Positions 27,031 to 36,474 of a stretch of 64,000 nt of DNA are shown piece after piece. The notes below the pieces were generated by a model. The model saw nothing but the letters and a program-made list of their open reading frames with translations. It was not told the DNA's origin and ran no database searches. A program made the translations under genes and the position numbers. Each line of letters begins with the position of its first letter. Position 1 is the stretch's first letter. Source of the stretch: Hydrogenophaga palleronii_A (lineage in GTDB: Bacteria; Pseudomonadota; Gammaproteobacteria; Burkholderiales; Burkholderiaceae_C); contig NZ_JAVDWU010000003.1 in the NCBI RefSeq assembly GCF_031457455.1, positions 186,001 to 250,000 of the forward strand, given 5' to 3'.

Positions 27031-28311
27031 TCAGCCCCTGATTTCACCCTCGCCAAGCACCACGTACTTTAGCGAAGTCAGCCCTTCCACCCCGACCGGG
27101 CCCCTGGCGTGAAATTTGTCTGTGCTGATGCCGATTTCAGCACCCAGCCCGAACTCGAATCCATCAGCGAAGCGTGTACTCGCATTCACCATCACGCTCG
27201 CCGAATCGACCTCGCGCAGAAAACGCTGGGCGTGCACGTGGTTGGTGGTGAGGATGGCGTCGGTGTGGTGGCTGCTGTAGCGGTTGATGTGGGCAATGGC
27301 TTCGTCCACGCCTTCGACGACCTTGATGCTGATGACCGGTGCCAGGTATTCCTCGGACCAATCGGCCTCGGTGGCGTCTTTCAGGCTGCCGCCCTGCACC
27401 GCAGAAAGAATGCCCTTCGACGCCGGGCACACCCGCATCTCCACCCCTTTGGCTGCATAGATCGCGCCAATCTTTGGCAGGAACTCTGCCGCCACGCCCC
27501 GCGCCACCAGCAGGCTTTCGGTGGCGTTGCAGGGGCTGTATTTCTGGGTCTTGGCGTTGTCGGCCACCGTGACCGCCATGGCGATGTCGCAGGGGTCGTC
27601 CACATAGGTGTGGCAGTTGCCGTCCAGGTGCTTGATGACGGGCACCTTGGCCTCGGCGCTGATGCGCTCGATCAGGCCCTTGCCGCCGCGCGGAATGATC
27701 ACGTCCACGTACTGCGGCATGGTGATGAGCTGGCCCACGGCGGCGCGGTCGGTGGTGGGCACGAGCTGCACCGCATCGGTCGGCAGACCGGCGTCCGTCA
27801 GCGCCCGCTGCACCAGCGCGGCCAGGGCACGGTTGGACTCGATCGCCTCCGAGCCGCCACGCAGAATGGCGGCATTGCCGCTCTTGATGGAGAGTGACGC
27901 GGCTTCGATGGTCACGTTCGGCCGGCTCTCGTAGACCATGCCGAACACACCAATGGGCACGCGCATCTGCCCCACCCGAATGCCGCTGGGCATCTGCTTC
28001 ATGCCGGTGATGTCGCCAATGATGTCGGGCATGGCCGCGAGCTGCTCGCAGCCCTGAGCGCAGGTTTCGATGACCTTGGGGGTGAGCTTGAGGCGATCCA
28101 CCATGGGCTCGCTCAAGCCGTTGGCCCGGGCGCGCTCCAGGTCTTTGGCGTTGTCCAGCTGCAGCGCGTCCACGTTGGCGCGCAGCAGAGCCGCCAGACC
28201 ACGCAAGGCCGCGAGCTTGGTGGCTGCACTGGCCTTGGCCATAAGTGCCGAGGCCGCCTTGGCCTGCAGCCCCAGCGTGTTCATGAGTTCGGTGGTGTTG
28301 GTCGCGTTCAT
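27031..28311 (-). CDS. proA: Gamma-glutamyl phosphate reductase
   Basis: A 426-residue NADPH enzyme that makes glutamate-5-semialdehyde in proline synthesis. Landmarks are VYESRPNVTIEAASL, IIPRGGKGLIERI, HLDGNCHTYVD and the catalytic Cys in KYSPCNATESL near residue 284. The start ATG 28311 gives the usual length; an open extension to 28587 is ignored. proB is not adjacent in this window. Confidence 0.95.
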   Translation of the reverse strand: MNATNTTELMNTLGLQAKAASALMAKASAATKLAALRGLAALLRANVDALQLDNAKDLERARANGLSEPMVDRLKLTPKVIETCAQGCEQLAAMPDIIGDITGMKQMPSGIRVGQMRVPIGVFGMVYESRPNVTIEAASLSIKSGNAAILRGGSEAIESNRALAALVQRALTDAGLPTDAVQLVPTTDRAAVGQLITMPQYVDVIIPRGGKGLIERISAEAKVPVIKHLDGNCHTYVDDPCDIAMAVTVADNAKTQKYSPCNATESLLVARGVAAEFLPKIGAIYAAKGVEMRVCPASKGILSAVQGGSLKDATEADWSEEYLAPVISIKVVEGVDEAIAHINRYSSHHTDAILTTNHVHAQRFLREVDSASVMVNASTRFADGFEFGLGAEIGISTDKFHARGPVGVEGLTSLKYVVLGEGEIRG

Positions 28312-28453
28312 CGGGCGATTTTCGCAGAGCAACAAGCACTTGGGGGAATCAGGGCCACACCGGTCGCACAAGAGGCGAAACGCGTGTGACAACCGCACGC
28401 GCCGAACCGGTGCACCATCTCGACTCCCTGTTCCCCTCTTCGCGAGCCGCCGC

Positions 28454-29608
28454 ATGACCACCACCCAGTTCCAGGTCCGCAAGGACCGACTCGACAACAC
28501 CCGCACCGTGGAGTTGCCCCAAGCCGCCCTGGCTGACGGCGAAGTGCGGGTACGCATCGAACATTTCGCGTACACGGCCAACAACATCTCTTACGCCGCG
28601 TTTGGCGACGCCATGAACTACTGGCAGTTCTTCCCTGTGCTGCCGCAGGCGGGCGAGCCGGCTGACGACAACGTGCCCTGGGGCCTCATCCCGGTGTGGG
28701 GCTTTGGCGTGGTGGTGGAGACCCGTTGCGCCGGGGTGGCCGAAGGTGAGCGCCTGTATGGCTACTGGCCCATGGCCACGGATGTGGTGCTGCAACCCGC
28801 CCGCGTGTCGCCCGAGGGTTTTTTTGACGGCGCCCCGCACCGCGCCGCCCTGCACCCGGTCTACAACCAGTACCTGCGCTGCGCGACCGACCCCTTGTAC
28901 AACCCCGCCAACGAACCCCTGCAGGCGCTGCTGCGGCCTCTGTTCCTCACCGCCTGGCTGATCGACGATTTCCTGGCCGACAACGATTTTTTTGGAAGCA
29001 ATCAGCAAGGCCAACGCGGCGTGATGCTGCTCTCGTCGGCCAGCAGCAAGACCGCCTACGCCACCGCCGCCCAGCTGGCCCGGCGGCCCGAGGTGAAGGT
29101 GGTGGGCCTGACCTCGCCCGCCAACGTGGCATTCTGCGAAAGCCTGGGCGTGTACAGCCGCGTGCTCACCTACGACCAGCTCGACACGCTTGCGGCCGAT
29201 GCGCCCTGCGTGTACGTGGACTTTGCAGGCAACGGCACGCTGCGCAAGGCCATCCACAGCCGCTTCACGGCGCTGGCCTACAGCTGCTCCATTGGTGGCA
29301 CCCATGTCGACCAACTCGCCGGCGGCCGCGACCTGCCCGGGCCGCGACCGGTGCTGTTCTTTGCGCCGGCACAGGTGAAGAAGCGCCATGGCGACTGGGG
29401 TGCAGCTGGGTACAAAGAACGCATGACCCGCGCCTGGCACGCATTCGTCCAGCAGGTGAATCAGCCGGAAGCGCCCTGGCTGGTGGTGCAGCAGCACGGT
29501 GGCCCCGAGGCCGTGCAGGCGGCGCACGCGCTGGTGCTGGGCGGGCGTGGCGACCCGAGGCTGGGGCACATGTTGTCGCTGGTGGCCTCCACACACTTGC
29601 GCAATTGA
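28454..29608 (+). CDS. DUF2855 family protein
   Basis: A 384-residue protein of unknown function with a weak medium-chain-dehydrogenase-like layout: an N-terminal GroES-like part (VRVRIEHFAYTANNISYAAF) and a central nucleotide-binding-like segment (VMLLSSASSKTAYATAAQLA). The motif WGFGVVVET and the length match the DUF2855 family. ATG 28454 follows the divergent proA start by 142 bases. An oxidoreductase role is likely but unproven. Confidence 0.8.
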   Translation: MTTTQFQVRKDRLDNTRTVELPQAALADGEVRVRIEHFAYTANNISYAAFGDAMNYWQFFPVLPQAGEPADDNVPWGLIPVWGFGVVVETRCAGVAEGERLYGYWPMATDVVLQPARVSPEGFFDGAPHRAALHPVYNQYLRCATDPLYNPANEPLQALLRPLFLTAWLIDDFLADNDFFGSNQQGQRGVMLLSSASSKTAYATAAQLARRPEVKVVGLTSPANVAFCESLGVYSRVLTYDQLDTLAADAPCVYVDFAGNGTLRKAIHSRFTALAYSCSIGGTHVDQLAGGRDLPGPRPVLFFAPAQVKKRHGDWGAAGYKERMTRAWHAFVQQVNQPEAPWLVVQQHGGPEAVQAAHALVLGGRGDPRLGHMLSLVASTHLRN

Positions 29609-29690
29609 GCGGATGCGCATGGCGCAGACTTGAACCCAGGCCATTGCGCCACACCTGCCTTGAACCCGTCGCCCCTTGTAAGAGATCCCG

Positions 29691-30071
29691 ATGAAAAACG
29701 CCATGAACCTGGTCGCCGCCGCCAAAGCCCACGTCACCGAAGTGCCACTGGATGCGGCCGATGCCGCGATCCGCGATGGCGATGTGCTGATCGACGTTCG
29801 CGAAGAAAGTGAATTCGCGGCCGGGCACATTCCCGGCGCCGTGCACGCCTCGCGCGGCATGCTCGAGTTCAAGCTCAGCAGCACACCCGCCCTGCAGCCG
29901 CGCGACCTGAAAGTGGTGCTCTACTGCAAGACCAGCGGGCGTGCCGCCCTGGCGGCACAAACCATGCGCGACATGGGTTACCTGAACGTAAAGTCGCTTG
30001 CCGGGGGCTTTGATGCCTGGAAGGCGGCGGACAAGCCCGTGGTGCAGCCGGAGCTGCCGAGTTTCGGCTGA
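29691..30071 (+). CDS. Rhodanese-like sulfurtransferase domain protein
   Basis: A 126-residue single rhodanese domain with DVREESEFAAGHIPGAVH and the active-site loop beginning CKTSGR, with Cys79 as the probable persulfide carrier. There is no signal peptide, so it should be cytoplasmic. A GAGAT stretch lies before the ATG. It may transfer sulfane sulfur or act in thiol detoxification; the nearby gshA gene may be coincidental. Confidence 0.88.
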   Translation: MKNAMNLVAAAKAHVTEVPLDAADAAIRDGDVLIDVREESEFAAGHIPGAVHASRGMLEFKLSSTPALQPRDLKVVLYCKTSGRAALAAQTMRDMGYLNVKSLAGGFDAWKAADKPVVQPELPSFG

Positions 30072-30136
30072 CTCGCTTTAAAGGGAAGCGGCCGCGCCTT
30101 TAGCCAGAGCATGCCCAACCATCCCCTGAACAGGCT

Positions 30137-30922
30137 CTAAATCAAGGGCAGGAGCGCCATGGCTGTCTCGCGCAGCTTGGGCAGCAGTTGCTTCTCCACC
30201 GATTCGATGGACCAGGCGTGAACCTGCAGCGTCATGCCAAGCGCGCCCTTGCATTGGCCATGCCGGTCAACGAGCGCCACGGCAACGCCCATAAGGCCTG
30301 GATCCAGCAGTTGCATGGTGATCCAGTGGTCCATGCGCTTGGCCTGACGCACCCACTCGACAAAGGTCTCACCATCGCAAGCGGCATGGGTGGTGAACAC
30401 CGCAAATTCATGTTCATCGATCCATTTCGACAGCGCCTCGTCGTTCATTCGCGCCAGCAGCACCACGCCCGGCGTGACCACATGCGCCGGCACGCGAGCG
30501 CCGGAGTGAAAGCCGATGGACACCACACGCGGGCTGTTGCTGCGCGCGATGTAGACCACCTCGTGGCCGTCGAGCACGCTGACGTTGACGGTCTCGCCGG
30601 TTTCCATCGAGAGCCGCTGGATGAAGGGTTGCACCAGACGCGGCAGGCGCGCCGCGCCCAGGTAGCTCTGGCCCAGGCGGAGCACGCGCGGCGCCAGCCA
30701 GAAGCGTTTGCCGTCGGTCTGTGCGTAGCCGAAGTGGCACAGGCTCAGCAAATACCTTCGTGCCGCCGTGCGGGGAATGCCCGTGCGCTGCGACACCTCG
30801 CTGACGGTCATTCTCGGATGGTCATCGTCGAACGATTCGATCACCAGCAAGCCCCTGCCCAAACCCGCGATCAGGTCGGCCGGATCGATCGGGAACTCGA
30901 CATGCAGCGCGGAGGTGGACAT
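30137..30922 (-). CDS. IclR-family transcriptional regulator (PcaR/PobR branch)
   Basis: A 261-residue protein with an N-terminal winged helix (about residues 22-85; TVSEVSQRTGIPRTAARRYL) and a C-terminal GAF-like effector domain. The sequence resembles regulators of protocatechuate and hydroxybenzoate genes. It is divergent from an AroE-like, SDR and TTT transporter cluster and most likely regulates it in response to the transported acid. Confidence 0.9.
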   Translation of the reverse strand: MSTSALHVEFPIDPADLIAGLGRGLLVIESFDDDHPRMTVSEVSQRTGIPRTAARRYLLSLCHFGYAQTDGKRFWLAPRVLRLGQSYLGAARLPRLVQPFIQRLSMETGETVNVSVLDGHEVVYIARSNSPRVVSIGFHSGARVPAHVVTPGVVLLARMNDEALSKWIDEHEFAVFTTHAACDGETFVEWVRQAKRMDHWITMQLLDPGLMGVAVALVDRHGQCKGALGMTLQVHAWSIESVEKQLLPKLRETAMALLPLI

Positions 30923-30963
30923 AGGGAAAGCGATAGATATGACCGGAGATCGGACAGACCCAT

Positions 30964-30974
30964 CCGATTATCGG
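30964..30974. promoter_or_regulatory. Candidate IclR operator
   Basis: CCGATTATCGG is a perfect 5-bp inverted repeat around a central T, inside the 109-bp spacer between the divergent iclR and aroE-like starts. IclR proteins bind short palindromes between divergent promoters. It is the clearest symmetric site in this spacer; the assignment is inference. Confidence 0.4.
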
Positions 30975-31031
30975 TGGAGATGAAACCCAACGCTATCGAC
31001 TGAATCGGCGGCAGTTCGTACAGTCGCCGAC

Positions 31032-31952
31032 ATGCCATGCATCCAGTCATTTGTTACCGCCATGCCCGCCGTCCGCGGAAGCACCGAACTGCTCTTCACC
31101 GTCGCCAACCCCGTCGCCCAGGTCATGGCGCCACAGGCGTTGAACCTGATTTTTTCGCGTTTTGACATGGATGCGGTGGGGGTCCCCATCCGGATCGAGG
31201 ACCATCAGTTCAAACCTTTCATGACCAGCGCGCTGGCGGCGGGCAATGTGCGCGGCATGCTGGTGTCCATTCCGCACAAGACGCGATTGATGAAGCTGCT
31301 CGACAAGGCAGACCCGGCGGCCACGCGGGCTGGCGCGGCAAACGCGGTGCGCCGCAACGCCGACGGAATGCATGAGGGCGCTCTGCTTGATGGCAGCGGC
31401 TTCCTCGGTGCGCTGCGCCACCATGGTGTCGAGGTTGAAGGACGCAGGGTGCTCCTGCTGGGCGCCGGTGGCGCCGGCCTGGCCATCGGCTGCGCACTGG
31501 CCGCCTGCCAACAGGGTCCCGCCGAAGTCGCGGTCTTCGACTCGGACGGACATCGCGCAGAGCAACTGGTGAAACTGCTGGAAACCACCCCACCGGTGCG
31601 CACGCACGCGCGCGTCGCTTCCAGCAGCGACCCTGCAGGCTTCGATCTGGTGATCAATGCAACGCCCCTTGGACTGCGCGCGACCGATCCACTGCCCTTT
31701 GACCCGCAGCGTATGGAGCGCAGCGCGACCGCCTTCGACATCCTGATGAAGAGCCAAACCACGCCGGTGGAGCGCGCGTGCCTAGAAAGAGGCATCCGGG
31801 TCTTCCATGGCCACGAAATGATGGTTCAACAGATCCCCGGCTACCTCGACTTTTTCGGGTTCGGAGCGATTGCCGCAGAGCTTCGTCAGGCCGATCACCC
31901 GGTGATGGCTGAGGTTCGCCACGCCATCGTCGGTCGGGCCCGCGCAGCCTGA
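31032..31952 (+). CDS. Shikimate/quinate dehydrogenase-like protein (AroE family)
   Basis: Up to 306 residues. The substrate-domain Lys is in SIPHKTRL (residue 83 from this start), the second acid in LLDGSGF near 119, and the Rossmann loop is LLLGAGGAGLAIGCAL. The usual carboxylate-binding SxSPxxHN of AroE is replaced by ANPVAQVMAPQ and NVTxPHK by LVSIPHK, so the substrate is probably not shikimate itself. ATG 31062 is an alternative start. First gene of a dehydrogenase-SDR-Bug-TctBA cluster under a divergent IclR regulator. Confidence 0.8.
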   Translation: MPCIQSFVTAMPAVRGSTELLFTVANPVAQVMAPQALNLIFSRFDMDAVGVPIRIEDHQFKPFMTSALAAGNVRGMLVSIPHKTRLMKLLDKADPAATRAGAANAVRRNADGMHEGALLDGSGFLGALRHHGVEVEGRRVLLLGAGGAGLAIGCALAACQQGPAEVAVFDSDGHRAEQLVKLLETTPPVRTHARVASSSDPAGFDLVINATPLGLRATDPLPFDPQRMERSATAFDILMKSQTTPVERACLERGIRVFHGHEMMVQQIPGYLDFFGFGAIAAELRQADHPVMAEVRHAIVGRARAA

Positions 31953-31984
31953 TTCACCCGCAACCAGCCAGCCACCACCACCTC

Positions 31985-32776
31985 ATGTCGTCGAACAGCC
32001 GCCCCTCTCTGCGTCGACCCCGCGCACTGGTCACCGGTGCGCGCCGCGGCATTGGCAAAGCCATTGCCCTGTCGCTGGCGCAATCGGGCTTTGACCTTGT
32101 GTTATCTGATCTGGAAGACAGCAACGATTTGCAGCGGGCTGTGGATGAGGTGAGAGCGTTGGGCATCCATGCGGCCGCTGTGCCCGCCGACATCGCCGAC
32201 GTGTCCTCCCACCAGCAATTTCTTGCTGACGCAGAAGCCACCATCGGCGAGCTGGATTGCCTGGTCAACAACGCGGGCGTTTCCGTGTTGTCCAGGGGCG
32301 ATCTGCTGGATGTGACACCCGAAGGGTTTGACCACTGCCTGCACACCAACACGCGCGGTACTTTTTTCCTCACCCAGGCTTTCGCCCGCAAGCTTCTCGC
32401 CCGGCCGGCCACCGCTCATCACCGCAGCATCATCACCATCACGTCTTCCAATGCCCAGGCGGTGTCGGTGCAACGGGCCGAATACTGCGTGTCCAAAGCG
32501 GCGCTGGCAATGGTGTCTTCGCTGTTCGCCGTGCGTCTCGGCGGTGAAGGTGTGGGTGTCTATGAGGTGGTGCCGGGTTTGATCGAAACCGAAATGAGCG
32601 CGGCATCAAAATCACACTACGATGCGGCGATCGAGCGCGGCTGGCTGGTCATGCCCCGGTGGGGGAAACCTGAAGAGGTGGGCAAGGCCGTCAGCACGCT
32701 GGCGATGGGTCTGCTGCCCTACACCGTCGGCCAGTCGATCAAGGTCGACGGTGGCATGCTGATCCAGCGTTACTGA
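31985..32776 (+). CDS. Short-chain dehydrogenase/reductase (FabG-like)
   Basis: A 263-residue SDR. TGARRGIG (about residues 17-24) binds the cofactor, NNAG follows, and the catalytic Ser-Tyr-Lys are in TITSSN and YCVSK (Tyr near 167). The C-terminus GQSIKVDGGM is typical. It probably oxidises or reduces a hydroxyl on the compound carried by the downstream TTT transporter, in concert with the AroE-like enzyme. Confidence 0.88.
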   Translation: MSSNSRPSLRRPRALVTGARRGIGKAIALSLAQSGFDLVLSDLEDSNDLQRAVDEVRALGIHAAAVPADIADVSSHQQFLADAEATIGELDCLVNNAGVSVLSRGDLLDVTPEGFDHCLHTNTRGTFFLTQAFARKLLARPATAHHRSIITITSSNAQAVSVQRAEYCVSKAALAMVSSLFAVRLGGEGVGVYEVVPGLIETEMSAASKSHYDAAIERGWLVMPRWGKPEEVGKAVSTLAMGLLPYTVGQSIKVDGGMLIQRY

Positions 32777-32876
32777 AGGAGTACCCAACAACCGTGTACA
32801 ACCCTCGCCGAGCAACCCTTTTCCCCCGGTCCATCGAAGACCCTTTTTTCAAGTCCGCAACCACCAGGAGACAACG

Positions 32877-33866
32877 ATGAAATTGATTCGAACCACCATG
32901 GCCGCCTTGGCGAGCGTGGCCATCATGGCCAGCGCCTCGGCGCAAGGATTCCCGGAGCGCGAGCTCTCCGGCATCATCCAGTGGGGCGCAGGCGGCGCGA
33001 CCGATGTGGTCAGCCGTGCGCTCACGCCAGGCGCCGAAGAGGCACTGGGCAAAAAGATCGTGCTGCAGAACAAGCCTGGCGGCGTGGGCGCCATTGCCAC
33101 CAACTTCATCAACCAGCAGCCCAGCGACGGCTACACCTTGCTGTTCGGCGCAGAGAACCCGCAACTGCATCCGATCCTGGGCATCAGCGACCTGGACTAT
33201 TCCAAGTTCTATCCGGTGAACATCGTGGGCCGGGGCAATGTGCTGCTGGTGACGACCCCCAACAAGCCATGGGCTTCTTTCAAGGATCTGCTGGCCGACG
33301 TTCAGGCCAATCCTGGAAAAATCAAACAGGCGTCAACCGGTACCGGCGGCTTGCCTTTCACCGTGGGCGCCATGATCTCCACGGTCGCCAAGTTTCCCGT
33401 GACCTCTGTGCCGTTTGATGGCGACGGACCGGGCGTCACCGCCTTGCTCGGTGGCCATGTGGATCTGATGTTCGTGGGCGCGGGTGCTGCGGCCGAACAC
33501 ATCAAGGCGGGGCGCCTGAAGGCATTGGCCGCCATTGACGCGAAGCCCTTTGGCGATGTGCCTCCGATCACCCAAGACCTTCCTGCGCTGGGGAAGTACC
33601 TGCCCTGGGGACCGTTCTACGGCGTCTTCGTCAAGAAGGACACGCCCGATGCAGCCAAAACCCGGTTGACCGAGGCCTTCAAGAAGGCCGTTGACGACCC
33701 GAAGTTCAAGGAACTGATGGCGGCCCGCGGCAACGTGGTGATGAACCTGTCGGGCGCCGAAGCTGAAGCCTTTTTGAAGAAGTGGCAGTCGGTCACCGCC
33801 TGGACCTACCAGGAGGTGGGTGTGGCGAAGAAGAACCCGGCCGACCTGGGCATTGCCAAGCCCTGA
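32877..33866 (+). CDS. tctC: TTT transporter substrate-binding protein (Bug/TctC family)
   Basis: A 329-residue periplasmic protein. The signal MKLIRTTMAALASVAIMASA is cleaved near ASAQG; the mature part begins FPERELSGIIQWGAGGATD, a divergent form of the Bug start. AGGAGAC precedes the ATG. It is followed by tctB and tctA, so the full three-part carboxylate transporter is present. Confidence 0.9.
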   Translation: MKLIRTTMAALASVAIMASASAQGFPERELSGIIQWGAGGATDVVSRALTPGAEEALGKKIVLQNKPGGVGAIATNFINQQPSDGYTLLFGAENPQLHPILGISDLDYSKFYPVNIVGRGNVLLVTTPNKPWASFKDLLADVQANPGKIKQASTGTGGLPFTVGAMISTVAKFPVTSVPFDGDGPGVTALLGGHVDLMFVGAGAAAEHIKAGRLKALAAIDAKPFGDVPPITQDLPALGKYLPWGPFYGVFVKKDTPDAAKTRLTEAFKKAVDDPKFKELMAARGNVVMNLSGAEAEAFLKKWQSVTAWTYQEVGVAKKNPADLGIAKP

Positions 33867-33954
33867 GAGGGGCCCATGGGCCTAGCAGGCCCGGCGGCTC
33901 CAGAGTCGCTGGGCCTTGCACCACCTTGAAGCCTCAAAAGAGGAACACCCCATC

Positions 33955-34455
33955 ATGCACCTCCAACGAAGCCGGCTGCCCGGCCAAATCGCATTCACTG
34001 TGATGCTGTTGATGTTCAGTGTCTTCATGCTCTGGACCGCTTACGGCATTTCAGGCTTCGAGTCGCTGACGTCGGCCGGTTCGTTCCCCATGCTGGCGAC
34101 CGCCGTCATGGTGATCACCGGTCTGGTCAACGTCATGCAAGCCCTGCGTGAAACACCCAGTCCGGCTCAGGAGGGCGAGTCATTGCCCCGGCAGTTCATG
34201 CGCCAGCTCACACCGGGCGTGCTGATCGGTTTCACGCTCGCGATCGTGGCCTACATGCTGGCGCTGGAATGGGTGGGTTTTCTGCTGTCTTCGTATGTGT
34301 TCCTCGTGATCTCCATGTGGCTGCTGGGCAGCCGACGCATCGTGCTCAATCTGGTGGTGTCGGCACTGAGCCTGGGCGCCATCTACATGATCTTCCAGAC
34401 GGTGTTCTCTGTCGTTCTGCCCAGCGGAAAGCTCTTTGCCGGGTGGCTCCCATGA
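33955..34455 (+). CDS. tctB: TTT transporter small membrane subunit TctB
   Basis: A 166-residue inner-membrane protein with four hydrophobic segments in the TctB layout. An AGAGGAA ribosome binding site near 33939-33945 supports ATG 33955 over the open extension to 33916. Its stop overlaps the tctA start (ATGA, 34452-34455). Confidence 0.87.
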   Translation: MHLQRSRLPGQIAFTVMLLMFSVFMLWTAYGISGFESLTSAGSFPMLATAVMVITGLVNVMQALRETPSPAQEGESLPRQFMRQLTPGVLIGFTLAIVAYMLALEWVGFLLSSYVFLVISMWLLGSRRIVLNLVVSALSLGAIYMIFQTVFSVVLPSGKLFAGWLP

Positions 34456-35948
34456 GCGAGACGCTCGGGTTTTTTCTCATCCCCTGGCTGGATCCGCAAC
34501 TGCTGATGCTGACAGCGGCCGGCACACTGGCCGGCATCTACATCGGCGCCATTCCCGGCTTGTCCGTGACGATGGCGGTGTCGATCCTGATCTCGTTCAC
34601 GTTCAAGTGGGAGGTCAATTCGGCGCTGGCCTTGATTGCCGGGATCTACTTTGGCGGTGTCTATGGCGGCTCGCGCAGCGCCATCCTGCTGAACATTCCC
34701 GGCGCGCCCTCGGCCATCGCCACGGCGCTGGACGGCTACCCCATGGCCAAGCGCGGCGAAGCCGGCCAGGCCATCGGCCTGACCACCATCATTTCGGTCT
34801 TTGGCGGCTTCATCGGCATCCTGGCGCTTGCGCTGGCCGCCCCTGCGGTGTCGGAACTGGCCCTGAAATTCGCGCCGCGCGACTACCTGATGCTGGCAGT
34901 CTGGGGCATCCTGCTGGTGGGCAGCCTGTCCGGCAATTCGCTGTCCAAGGGCATCTTCGCAGGCGCGCTCGGCGTGCTGATCGGTTCCGTCGGGCTGGAC
35001 CCCATGACCGCGGAGCCACGCTTCACCTTCGGCAACCTCCAGCTCACGGCGGGCATCTCGTATGTGGCGGCCATGATCGGATTTTTCGGGGTGGCAGAGG
35101 TACTGGCTCAGTTGCACGAGTTGAAACTCAAAGCAATCAAGCAAAACGTGTCCAAGATCATCCCGTCGTGGAGCGTGGTGCGCAAGCACCTTCCCCTGGC
35201 CACGCGCACATCGGCCATCGGGGTGGTGGTGGGCGCCCTGCCCGGGGCCGGTGGCGACATTGCCGCACTGATGGCCTACGACCACGCCAAGCGCAGCGTC
35301 AAGAACCCGGAGGTTCCCTTTGGCGAAGGAGCGGTGGAGGGTCTGGTGGCCCCCGAGTCCGCCAACAACGCGGCCATTGGCGGTGCCTACATTCCGATGA
35401 TGACGCTGGGCATTCCCGGCGATGCCGTGACCGCCGTGGTCATTGGCGCGATGTACATCCACGGTTTGAAGCCTGGGCCGCTACTCATGGTTGAGACGCC
35501 CCACCTCTTCTGGTTCACCGTGGGTTGTCTGACGCTGGCCAACATCTTCCTGCTGGTCTTCGGCCTGACCGGCATCAAGCTGTTTGCCAAGATCGTCGAA
35601 ACGCCCAAATCCATGTTGCTGCCCTTGATCCTGGTGCTGTCAGCGGTGGGGGCCTACGCGATCAGCAACAACCCCACCGATGTCTACTGGATGCTCGGTT
35701 TCGGGGTGCTGGGCTATTTCCTGAAGATGTATGGCTACCAGGTGGGCCCGGTGATCCTGGGGATCATCCTCGGACCCCTGATGGATCGCAGCTACCGACA
35801 GGCCATGATTTCAGCTGAGGGCAATGTGGGCCAGTTCATCGGCGAGTTCTTCACCTCACCCCTGTCTGCCATCATCCTGGCGGCGCTCACCTTCACCATC
35901 GTCAGTCAGACCCGATGGTGGAAGCGGATGCGCCACCGCGCCGCATGA
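34452..35948 (+). CDS. tctA: TTT transporter large membrane subunit TctA
   Basis: A 498-residue inner-membrane protein with about 11-12 hydrophobic segments. GGSRSAILLNIPGAPSA and GALPGAGGDIAALMAYDHAK are the two conserved TctA repeats. ATG 34452 overlaps tctB; the longer open frame from 34269 is inside tctB and is rejected. The stop overlaps the YjbR-like gene start. Confidence 0.93.
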   Translation: MSETLGFFLIPWLDPQLLMLTAAGTLAGIYIGAIPGLSVTMAVSILISFTFKWEVNSALALIAGIYFGGVYGGSRSAILLNIPGAPSAIATALDGYPMAKRGEAGQAIGLTTIISVFGGFIGILALALAAPAVSELALKFAPRDYLMLAVWGILLVGSLSGNSLSKGIFAGALGVLIGSVGLDPMTAEPRFTFGNLQLTAGISYVAAMIGFFGVAEVLAQLHELKLKAIKQNVSKIIPSWSVVRKHLPLATRTSAIGVVVGALPGAGGDIAALMAYDHAKRSVKNPEVPFGEGAVEGLVAPESANNAAIGGAYIPMMTLGIPGDAVTAVVIGAMYIHGLKPGPLLMVETPHLFWFTVGCLTLANIFLLVFGLTGIKLFAKIVETPKSMLLPLILVLSAVGAYAISNNPTDVYWMLGFGVLGYFLKMYGYQVGPVILGIILGPLMDRSYRQAMISAEGNVGQFIGEFFTSPLSAIILAALTFTIVSQTRWWKRMRHRAA

Positions 35949-36286
35949 AGGGTGCCATTTTCACCGCTGTGGTTGCCGAACTGACAGGCGAACCAAGTGT
36001 CTCTGTTGGCCAGCGCGGAAAGAAGGGCTTTGGCTCGTCCGCGTTGCAGGTGAACGGCAAGATCTTCGCCACGGTTTCTTCCGAAGGCGCATTCGTGGTC
36101 AAGCTACCGAAGCAGCGCGTTGAAGCGCTCGAGGCTCAGGGCAGGGGCCAGCGCTTCGACCCTGGGCACGGTCGGCTCATGAAAGAGTGGCTGGTACTTA
36201 ACCAAGCTTCAACAGGGGAGTTCATTTCACTCGCCCGCGAGGCATTGCAATTCGTGGGTGGTGGAACGCGAGACCCCTCCAATTGA
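35945..36286 (+). CDS. MmcQ/YjbR-family protein
   Basis: A 113-residue protein. The segments FGSSALQVNGKIFATVS and KLPKQRVEALEAQG, followed by RLMKEWLVL, match small MmcQ/YjbR (CyaY-like double-wing) DNA-binding-fold proteins of unknown role. The ATG overlaps the tctA stop by four bases (35945-35948), so it is translationally coupled to the transporter; this may be chance from a junction, since disturbed DNA follows. Confidence 0.7.
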   Translation: MKGAIFTAVVAELTGEPSVSVGQRGKKGFGSSALQVNGKIFATVSSEGAFVVKLPKQRVEALEAQGRGQRFDPGHGRLMKEWLVLNQASTGEFISLAREALQFVGGGTRDPSN

Positions 36287-36474
36287 CGCCGAATCGGGTA
36301 ACCGGGAGTTACTCGAACGCCTGGTGCCCACACCACCCACCACACGGGTTCGCAGCGGGCGGATCAGCAAGAGCGATTGAAGAAGATGGGTTGTTGCGGC
36401 TCACACGCAGAGCAACTTGAAGAAGCCATTTCCTGGTTTTGCATCGACATATGGCCTCTCATTAGGAGAAGCCC

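Noticed and set aside
33916..33954. Longer tctB start at 33916
   Set aside because: The extra residues are hydrophilic and precede a normal membrane start; the ribosome binding site near 33939-33945 serves ATG 33955.
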